The position numbers and the translations under genes were made by a program. From the NCBI GenBank assembly GCA_019239815.1, contig JAFAZL010000689.1:1-7334 (forward strand): a DNA stretch of 7,334 nucleotides. Reading direction: 5' to 3'. The notes below the pieces were generated by a model, which was not told where the DNA came from, ran no database searches, and saw only the letters and a program-made list of their open reading frames with translations. The stretch comes from Acidobacteriota bacterium (GTDB lineage: Bacteria > Acidobacteriota > Terriglobia > Acidoferrales > UBA7541). This document shows positions 1 through 5,127 of this stretch, in pieces. Numbering within the stretch: position 1 is the stretch's first letter; the number at the start of each line of letters is the position of its first letter.

Positions 1-69
1 CGCGACTTCGATGGAGCAGCCCGGAGGCGGCACTCTTGCGGCGAGGTCGAGTTCGTTGGGACGGAGCAT
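1..69 (-). CDS. Possible 5' end of a gene cut by the window edge
   Basis: An ATG at 69-67 on the minus strand opens a frame that stays open for 23 codons to the window edge (it begins MLRPNELDLAARV). Most of its codons end in G or C, like the hopanoid genes upstream. No family can be recognised from so short a piece and no clear Shine-Dalgarno is visible; only an A-rich GAAAA lies just before the ATG. A 16-bp palindrome sits 16 nt upstream of the start. It lies about 260 bp beyond the last hopanoid gene on the same strand, so it would probably be a separate unit. It could equally be chance, since a 23-codon open frame in GC-rich DNA is common. Confidence 0.3.
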   Translation of the reverse strand, partial: MLRPNELDLAARVPPPGCSIEVA

Positions 70-85
70 TTTTCGATCGAGCTTC

Positions 86-101
86 AGGGGCTAAAGCCCC
101 T
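86..101. repeat. REP-like palindrome, AGGGGC-TAAA-GCCCCT
   Basis: This is a perfect 6-bp inverted repeat, AGGGGC / GCCCCT, around a 4-nt TAAA loop. Neither strand has a T-run after the stem, so it does not look like an intrinsic terminator. I recall similar GGGGC-TAAA-GCCCC units in intergenic DNA of acidobacterial genomes, which would make it a dispersed REP-type element, but I cannot confirm copy number from one window. On the minus strand it sits 16 nt before the candidate ATG at 69. Confidence 0.55.
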
Positions 102-223
102 CATCGTGCGGGTCAACGTCGCGACGAAAGCCGCGACCCACAAAATTTACAACAGGACCTGCGCAGACATTTCAGAAATACGTAAGCCAAATGTAAAAGT
201 GCGGGCGAAGTTTGAATCTAAAC

Positions 224-251
224 CCGCACCCTCTAAAACCTGAGGGTGCGG
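224..251 (-). terminator. Strong stem-loop, possible weak terminator of the hopanoid operon
   Basis: CCGCACCCTC (224-233) pairs perfectly with GAGGGTGCGG (242-251), giving a 10-bp stem with an 8-nt loop. It lies about 80 nt past the stop of the last dehydrogenase gene. In the minus-strand transcript the stem is followed by GTTTAGATTC, which is only a poor U-tract, so termination would be weak or would rely on another factor. Two alternative pairings compete for the same bases: 199-205 (GTGCGGG) with 223-229, and 244-249 (GGGTGC) with 251-256. It may instead be a REP-like element or an RNA 3'-end stabiliser. Confidence 0.4.
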
Positions 252-285
252 CACCCAAAACATCGCGCGGCTATTCGTAACGGGC

Positions 286-302
286 GGAGCGAGCCCCACT
301 CC
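286..302 (-). repeat. Short REP-like hairpin just after the operon
   Basis: Read on the minus strand, GGAGTG (302-297) pairs with CGCTCC (291-286) around a 5-nt loop. One pair is a G-U wobble that forms only in minus-strand RNA; on the plus strand the same position is a C-A mismatch. The hairpin therefore fits best in the operon transcript, 28 nt after the last stop codon. No U-run follows, so it is not an intrinsic terminator on its own. Confidence 0.35.
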
Positions 303-330
303 TACAAGATTAAGACGAAAAGCGAAAAGC

Positions 331-1446
331 TTATGGGCGAACGGCGAGCTTGATTTCGCCGCTGCGGGATTTCATGCGCTCGAAGGCTTGCGGGAGCTCG
401 TCGAGGCGGATCTCTTCGGTGACGAAGTCGTGGGCGAGGATGTCGCCGCGGCGAATCGCTTCCAGCGCTTCGCGGATGAAGCGCGGCGTGTGATGGAATG
501 GCGAAATAATCTTGATCTCGGAGTAATGAATTTCTGCCGGCTCGATTTCGACGAACTGGCCAGCGGGCAGGCCGCTGAAGAAATTCACGACACCACCGCG
601 ACGAACCATCGCGAGCGCCTGCTTCCACGTGGCGGGATTGCCGGCGGCTTCGACGACGGCGTCGGGACCGCGGCGATCTTCGGTGAGATCTTTGACGGCG
701 GTGACGAGATCGGGAACTTCAGTGACGTTGATCGTGGCGCTGGCACCCAGGCGACGTGCTAGTTCCAGCGGAGCCGCTCGCCGAGCGAGTGCAATCACGC
801 GCAGACCGCGACGCGAAAGCATGCGAACAAATTTGAGTCCGATCGGGCCGCAGCCAATGACGACCGCGGTGTCGCCGGTGCGGACTTCCATCTCGTGAAT
901 ACCGCGCAACACGCAGGCAAGAGGCTCGACCAGCGCCGCGCTGCCGTCATCGACGGAGTGGGGCACCTCGAGCATGTTTTCCATCACGATGCGGCCGGGG
1001 ATGCGTAGATATTCGGCGTACGCACCGTTGTTGAAGAGCAAGTCTTCGCAGAGATTTTCCTGGCCGCGGCGGCAGTGGAAGCAGCGCAGGCAAGGCGCGG
1101 AATTGGCTGCAATGACGCGCTGGCCGACGCGCCAGCGAGCGTCAACGCGCTTGCCGAGGGCGGCGATTTCGCCGACGACTTCGTGGCCGAAGACTGCGGG
1201 CGGCTGAATCATGCGAGCGTGGTATCCGCGCTGCCAAACTTTAAGATCGGTGCCGTCGGTGAGCGCCAAGCGCACACGCAACAGAACTTCATCGGCGGCC
1301 AGCGCCGGCACGTCAATTTTTTCAATGCGCAGATCCTCGCTGCCATAGAGGACAGCGGCAGTCATCTTCTGCGGGAAAAGCGCGCGAACGACTGCGGCGG
1401 CTTCTTCACCAAGCTGTTCAATCTTTTTTGTAGTGGTTGTTCTCAT
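331..1446 (-). CDS. Zinc-type medium-chain alcohol/polyol dehydrogenase, Asp in place of catalytic Cys
   Basis: This 371-residue protein is a medium-chain dehydrogenase/reductase (MDR), a cytoplasmic family that interconverts alcohols or sugars with ketones or aldehydes. The GroES-like catalytic domain comes first, with GHE at 87-89 (H88, E89), a structural-zinc loop of four Cys (119, 122, 125, 133) and E174-P175 as a likely further zinc ligand. The Rossmann motif GCGPIG is at 198-203. The usual catalytic CGTD is DGTD here (D64). After the second Rossmann strand there is R222-R223 rather than an acid, which favours NADP(H). About 27 residues precede the conserved core, which begins near M28; the annotated ATG overlaps the upstream stop as ATGA, and no Shine-Dalgarno is visible, which supports this start by translational coupling. 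It is the last gene of the hopanoid operon, ending in TAA. The substrate is unknown; a hopanoid side-chain sugar or polyol is inferred from context only. Confidence 0.88.
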   Translation of the reverse strand: MRTTTTKKIEQLGEEAAAVVRALFPQKMTAAVLYGSEDLRIEKIDVPALAADEVLLRVRLALTDGTDLKVWQRGYHARMIQPPAVFGHEVVGEIAALGKRVDARWRVGQRVIAANSAPCLRCFHCRRGQENLCEDLLFNNGAYAEYLRIPGRIVMENMLEVPHSVDDGSAALVEPLACVLRGIHEMEVRTGDTAVVIGCGPIGLKFVRMLSRRGLRVIALARRAAPLELARRLGASATINVTEVPDLVTAVKDLTEDRRGPDAVVEAAGNPATWKQALAMVRRGGVVNFFSGLPAGQFVEIEPAEIHYSEIKIISPFHHTPRFIREALEAIRRGDILAHDFVTEEIRLDELPQAFERMKSRSGEIKLAVRP

Positions 1447-2546
1447 TCGTGAGTGATCAGAATCTTGAGCGAGTCTGCCGAGGGATGCGCCGCGAGATTC
1501 AGCGCTTCCTGGATTCTATCGAGCGGAAACCGATGGGTGACGATCTCCATGACCGGCAGTTTCCGCAAGAGCACTAGTTCAGCTGCTGCCTCCTGGATGT
1601 CTACAGCCGCGCTATAGCTACCCAGGATCTCTTTCTCGTCAATCCCCACTGCTGCCGCTGGGAACTCGATTCTCGTAACTGGATCGTTGGCTGCGAATAA
1701 TAGGATGCGTCCACCGGGTCGCGCCGCTGCCAACGCATCGGCGACCACACTCGGGTGAGCAACCGCGACCAAAACCGCGTCGGCCCCCCGACCTTCGGTC
1801 CTGGCCTTTATCTCTTCTACAAGCTTACCACTGGTCGGGTCGAAAGCTTCAATGGCGCCCAGGGTAAGGCTCTTATCGCGGCGTTGAGCGACTGGATCGC
1901 TGGTGTAGAGCTTCGCGCCCTCAAGATTGGCGACCATCAGGAGTTGGAGGCCGATGGGGCCACAGCCGAGGACGAGAACGGTTTCGCCTGCTTTGACGCG
2001 AGCTTTCTGGACGGCTTTGACGATCGTATTGATAGGCTCGATGAATGTAGCTTCTTCGAAGCTGACGTTACCAGGGAGCGGAACGATGCCACGCTCGGCC
2101 ACCCAAGGCATGGCTTTGACGTATTCGCCGAAGCCGCCGCCGTTGGGAGTGAAGCCGGCGGTCAGGCCGGTGGTCTTGTATTGCTTGCATTGCGAGAAGA
2201 GCCGATTTTCGCAGAAGAAGCAAGTCCCGCAGGGCGTGTGATGAAAGCTCATCACGCGATCGCCCAGCTTGAATTTTTCCACGCCAGCGCCCACAGCCAC
2301 GACTGTGCCGGCGAGTTCGTGGCCGAGAATTTGCGGCGGTTCGACGTAGCGCTGGAAGATTTTCTTGATGTCGGTGCCGCAGATGCCGCAGGCGGCGACT
2401 TTGATCAGTACTTCACAAGGGCCGACTTCCGGGACGGGGACTTCCTCAACGGTGACGATTCCCTTTTCGCGGAAGACGCCGGCGCGCATTGTTTTCGGGA
2501 TGGCGCCGAGCGTCGCTACGGCAGTGGTTGTGGTCGGTGAGCTCAT
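1443..2546 (-). CDS. Zinc-dependent medium-chain alcohol/polyol dehydrogenase
   Basis: This is a 367-residue MDR enzyme of the sorbitol/threonine dehydrogenase type. Catalytic zinc residues are intact: CGICGTD at 53-59 with C56 as the expected ligand, GHE at 75-77 (H76, E77) and E170 in IEP. Structural zinc Cys are 106, 109, 112 and 120. The coenzyme motif GCGPIG is at 194-199, and D217 at the end of the second Rossmann strand predicts NAD(H). The first 19 residues are a Thr-rich extension before the core begins at M20. Its ATG overlaps the stop of hpnG by 4 nt (ATGA) and its own stop overlaps the next gene the same way. There is no Shine-Dalgarno near the ATG, so coupled translation is likely. 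By position after hpnG it may act on ribosylhopane or another side-chain intermediate, but this is inference; a general alcohol dehydrogenase role cannot be excluded. Confidence 0.9.
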   Translation of the reverse strand: MSSPTTTTAVATLGAIPKTMRAGVFREKGIVTVEEVPVPEVGPCEVLIKVAACGICGTDIKKIFQRYVEPPQILGHELAGTVVAVGAGVEKFKLGDRVMSFHHTPCGTCFFCENRLFSQCKQYKTTGLTAGFTPNGGGFGEYVKAMPWVAERGIVPLPGNVSFEEATFIEPINTIVKAVQKARVKAGETVLVLGCGPIGLQLLMVANLEGAKLYTSDPVAQRRDKSLTLGAIEAFDPTSGKLVEEIKARTEGRGADAVLVAVAHPSVVADALAAARPGGRILLFAANDPVTRIEFPAAAVGIDEKEILGSYSAAVDIQEAAAELVLLRKLPVMEIVTHRFPLDRIQEALNLAAHPSADSLKILITHE

Positions 2547-3367
2547 GTCGCGGCTGCGGTTGTCCTCGCCTCGGAGTGGATCTGTTCGGGAGTCAGAGCG
2601 CGCAAAAATACATCGAGAAAATTCGCAAGATTCTTTGCGGCTTGCCGGCTCTGTTTCGCGAATCTGGTTAGATGAGGGATCCTGGACGGTTGTAACACGA
2701 GTTCTTTGAGGAGCGGGGCCACTCTGACCTGACCTGTGTTGGTGAGCACCTTTGAGAAATCGAGCGGGAGGGTTTCGTTAGCGGCGTCGCTGATGGCGCG
2801 GATGACGGTGACAGGAGCGGCTTCGAGCGAAAACTCGTGAACGATGTGGAACGATTCCATGTCAACGGCATCGGCGACCTGAGAGAGGCGCGCTTTCTCG
2901 GCTTGCGAATCAATGATGTGATCGGCGGTGAGCAGAGCGTCGATCAGGGTAGCGCCCTGCCTCTCGGCCAAATCGGCCAAAGCGCGCGCGGTGGGGAGGC
3001 CGGTGGCGTCTTGTAACGTTCCAACTCGCCGCGGCGCCACGATCTGGCCGACGCGGTGGTGCGTGTTGAGGCCGCCGCACAGGCCGGAGGAGATGATAGC
3101 GTCGAGACCCGCGCTGCGAAGACATGTCGCGGACTTGAAATCGAAACACTTGATACCCATGCCAGTTAGCGAAACCCAGACGCAGCAATCGCCCACTTGC
3201 GTTTCGTAAACGTCGGCGCCGCCGGACCAATGCTTTTCGTTGAGCTTGACCTTACGAAAGCGGCGAAGATCGCGCCAAGGGGCGAATTCGGCGTCGACGG
3301 CAAAGGTGACGAGCACGAACATCGGTTTGCTGGCCGTCGATGAAGTTGTGGTTATCGGTGCAGACAC
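2543..3367 (-). CDS. hpnG: HpnG, hopanoid-associated nucleosidase/phosphorylase
   Basis: HpnG belongs to the purine nucleoside phosphorylase/MTA-SAH nucleosidase superfamily. In characterised systems it removes adenine from adenosylhopane to yield (phospho)ribosylhopane. The 274-residue product shows the family order: a first strand with VLVTFAVDAEF (18-28), the glycine loop SGLCGG (94-99), the substrate-site DAVDMES (166-172, with M170-E171) and ISDAA (192-196, D194 as the expected catalytic acid). The assigned start is a GTG at 3367, one nucleotide after the TGA of hpnA. The fold itself begins at M16 (ATG at 3322), and the 15 residues before it are Ser/Thr-rich, so either start is possible; neither has a good Shine-Dalgarno. 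The stop overlaps the next ATG as ATGA. The neighbours (cyclase, HpnH-like protein, HpnA) strongly support the hopanoid assignment over a general nucleosidase. Confidence 0.88.
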   Translation of the reverse strand: MSAPITTTSSTASKPMFVLVTFAVDAEFAPWRDLRRFRKVKLNEKHWSGGADVYETQVGDCCVWVSLTGMGIKCFDFKSATCLRSAGLDAIISSGLCGGLNTHHRVGQIVAPRRVGTLQDATGLPTARALADLAERQGATLIDALLTADHIIDSQAEKARLSQVADAVDMESFHIVHEFSLEAAPVTVIRAISDAANETLPLDFSKVLTNTGQVRVAPLLKELVLQPSRIPHLTRFAKQSRQAAKNLANFLDVFLRALTPEQIHSEARTTAAAT

Positions 3368-3368
3368 G

Positions 3369-4388
3369 TCATGCCGCCGCGCGAGCGATTCGTTTTGCGC
3401 GCCGCTTGCTCACATATCCATTGGATTCGTACCAACGCACTGCGCGTTGTAAGGCTGCGGAGACAGGGCCTGCCTTAAAGCCTAGCTCGCGCTGGGCTCG
3501 AGTGCAATCGACGAACATTTTGTGCTGCGCGATTTTGACGCCTTCGACGGGGATGCCGGGCTCTTTGCCGACGAGGCGCGAGAAAAATGTGCTGGCGTAA
3601 GCGGCGCCGAGCGCGACGCCGTGCGGAAGCTTTAGCATCGGCGCGGGGAGCTTCGTGATGTTCGAAAGGATGTCGAGAACTTGCTTGAGCGTGAGATTTT
3701 CGCCGCCGAGCAAATAGCGTTCGCCGACTTTTCCCTTTTCGGCGATGAGCAGGTGGCCAGCGGCGCATTCTTCGACGCCGACGAAGTTGAGGCCAGTGTC
3801 AACGTAGCCAGGCATTTTGCCGTTGAGAAAATCGACGATGATTTTTCCGGTCGGCGTAGGCTTCCAGTCCCACGGGCCGACGGGCGTGGTCGGCATCGCG
3901 ACGATGACGGGAAAGCCCTCTCTGGCGGCGTTGAGCGCTTCTCGTTCCGCCATCCATTTCGAGCGCTTGTAGTGGCCGATCATTTCATCGAGCTTCGCGT
4001 CGGTCTTTTCGTTCGGTGGAGCAGGCCGATCGACGGCGATCGTCGCAACGGTGCTGGTGTAGATAAATTGTTGGACGCCGGCTCGCTTGGCGGCGGCGAG
4101 AACATTTTTTGTGCCGCCGACGTTTGAATCGTAGATGTCTTTCGAGTCTTTTGCCCAGAGGCGATAGTCGGCGGCGACGTGGAAGACGCGCGTCATGCCT
4201 TTGAGAGCGCGGTCGAGGGATTCGGTGTCGCGGAGATCGCCAGTGACGTATTCGAGCGGGAGATCCGCGATGGCGCGATTCTGGCTCGAAGGGCGAAGCA
4301 ACACGCGAACCGGTTCGCCGCGCGCGACAAGTTGGCGCGCGACGTGACTACCGAGGAAGCCGGCGGCTCCGGTGACCAGCGTGGTCAT
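3369..4388 (-). CDS. hpnA: HpnA, hopanoid-associated NAD(P)-dependent sugar epimerase/reductase
   Basis: This is a 339-residue extended short-chain dehydrogenase of the dihydroflavonol-reductase/epimerase type known as HpnA. Its exact reaction in hopanoid side-chain synthesis is not established. The Rossmann motif TGAAGFLG is at 6-13, R32 after the second strand suggests NADP(H), the catalytic Ser/Thr lie in TSTVAT (111-116), and the YxxxK pair is Y140/K144. The chosen ATG at 4388 begins right at the first strand (MTTLVTG) and has AAGGAG 10 nt upstream; the frame is open further to 4505, but that part is low-complexity Arg/Pro sequence overlapping the upstream gene. The start shares one base with the upstream stop (TGATG), and its stop is one nucleotide from hpnG. 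The last 12 residues are strongly basic (KRRAKRIARAAA). Confidence 0.92.
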   Translation of the reverse strand: MTTLVTGAAGFLGSHVARQLVARGEPVRVLLRPSSQNRAIADLPLEYVTGDLRDTESLDRALKGMTRVFHVAADYRLWAKDSKDIYDSNVGGTKNVLAAAKRAGVQQFIYTSTVATIAVDRPAPPNEKTDAKLDEMIGHYKRSKWMAEREALNAAREGFPVIVAMPTTPVGPWDWKPTPTGKIIVDFLNGKMPGYVDTGLNFVGVEECAAGHLLIAEKGKVGERYLLGGENLTLKQVLDILSNITKLPAPMLKLPHGVALGAAYASTFFSRLVGKEPGIPVEGVKIAQHKMFVDCTRAQRELGFKAGPVSAALQRAVRWYESNGYVSKRRAKRIARAAA

Positions 4389-5119
4389 CAGGCTTGCGCT
4401 CCTTCGTCGAGGTCCAGGTCGGTTCCGGTGGCGGCGCCCCTTGCCTGCGCGAGGAAGCGGAGTTCGTCTGGGGTCGCAGGTCGAGAGCGGCCACCACGAA
4501 GCCACGCGCGCGCTCCGGCGTCATTGAAGACGCGGGAGAGGTTCGACCAGCGGCCGTCGAGCAGGCGGCTGCGCGCGTCGGCGACGGCTCGATCTAACTC
4601 CGGCGACTTATCGGCGGCGAAAATCAGAGAGCCATCGAGATCGAGCTTATTCAGTTGTGAATGCAGCGCGATCATTTTCTCGAGTCCGTTCGCAGCTCCG
4701 AGAACCGTGAACCCAATTGTGAGAAATCCGGATAGCTTCGCGATGCGAATGGCTTCGACGATATCCGCGTTTTCCGGGGCGTCGATGCTCTCACCAGTGA
4801 AGCGGAAGGCGAGACGAAATCGTGGCGATGGCTGAAACTCGTGAACGCGACGGCGAAAAAGTTTGCCATCGGTCTGCAAGAAAGCTTCGCGACCCGAAGC
4901 GGCGACGGCATTCGCGAACTTCGGAACCTCAGGATGCTCGAGCGGTTCGATGCCACCGATCCAAATCAGGGACGGAGCGGATTCGACGTCCGGCAGCAGG
5001 TCGGGAACTCCATCAAAGGTCCGAGGCCTCAAAATGAGAGGCTGGCGGCCACGCGTGCGCGCGATACGGGCGGCGACTCCGAGTTGGAAGTCCGAGGTAA
5101 ACCTGACGGGGAACCGCAT
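4388..5119 (-). CDS. Cysteine-free HpnH-like (degenerate radical-SAM) protein
   Basis: This 243-residue protein has no firm family name. Compared from memory with HpnH (radical-SAM adenosylhopane synthase), several blocks appear in the right order: an N-terminal GRQPLIL (24-30), GGIEPLEHPEV (55-65) like the GGEPLLHPEI of radical-SAM enzymes, FLQTDGKL (80-87) like the strand with TN, and FQPSPRF (95-101) followed by a strand ending in TG. The loop between PLIL and GG is only about 24 residues, and the CxxxCxxC iron-sulfur motif expected there is absent; the whole protein contains no cysteine. It therefore cannot bind the usual 4Fe-4S cluster or cleave SAM in the normal way. HpnH is also usually much longer (well over 300 residues). 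The frame is intact, starts 8 nt after the cyclase stop and is coupled to hpnA by TGATG, so it looks retained rather than decaying. A scaffold, substrate-binding or partner role is inference. The C-terminus is acidic. Confidence 0.75.
   Translation of the reverse strand: MRFPVRFTSDFQLGVAARIARTRGRQPLILRPRTFDGVPDLLPDVESAPSLIWIGGIEPLEHPEVPKFANAVAASGREAFLQTDGKLFRRRVHEFQPSPRFRLAFRFTGESIDAPENADIVEAIRIAKLSGFLTIGFTVLGAANGLEKMIALHSQLNKLDLDGSLIFAADKSPELDRAVADARSRLLDGRWSNLSRVFNDAGARAWLRGGRSRPATPDELRFLAQARGAATGTDLDLDEGAQA
4399..4404 (-). promoter_or_regulatory. Shine-Dalgarno for hpnA (AAGGAG)
   Basis: A full AAGGAG lies 10 nt before the ATG at 4388, inside the end of the upstream coding region. It decides the hpnA start against the longer open frame reaching 4505. 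It is the clearest internal ribosome binding site of the operon; the three following genes have none at a useful distance. Confidence 0.6.
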
Positions 5120-5127
5120 CGCGAGCT

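Larger units (their letters stand above)
70..330. other. Non-coding 3' flank of the hopanoid operon with three palindromes
   Basis: No convincing gene is seen here. The stretch is richer in A+T than the genes, especially around 140-240, and contains three separate inverted repeats (86-101, 224-251, 286-302), described individually. It lies immediately downstream of the last dehydrogenase gene, so transcription of the operon should end in it. One plus-strand frame is open from the left edge to a TGA at 241-243, but it has no visible start and runs through a palindrome. Confidence 0.55.

Noticed and set aside
1..243. Plus-strand frame open from the left edge to TGA at 241-243
   Set aside because: No start is visible, it passes through the 86-101 palindrome and the end of the frame falls inside the stem-loop region; it could be the tail of a gene, but nothing supports that.
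1755..2540. Long plus-strand open frame (261 codons) opposite the first dehydrogenase
   Set aside because: It is antisense to a clear MDR gene with all motifs, shows no recognisable domain and is the expected shadow of GC-rich codon usage.
4389..4505. Longer N-terminus for HpnA starting at 4505
   Set aside because: The extra 39 residues are low-complexity Arg/Pro sequence inside the upstream gene; ATG 4388 has AAGGAG and begins at the Rossmann strand.
4179..4835. Plus-strand open frame of 218 codons across the hpnA / HpnH-like junction
   Set aside because: It crosses two well-supported minus-strand genes, is Arg/Ser-rich and has no domain signature.
4388..5119. HpnH-like gene as a pseudogene or frameshifted hpnH
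   Set aside because: The frame is uninterrupted, coupled on both sides, and the DNA between the conserved blocks is too short to encode the missing cysteine loop in any frame.
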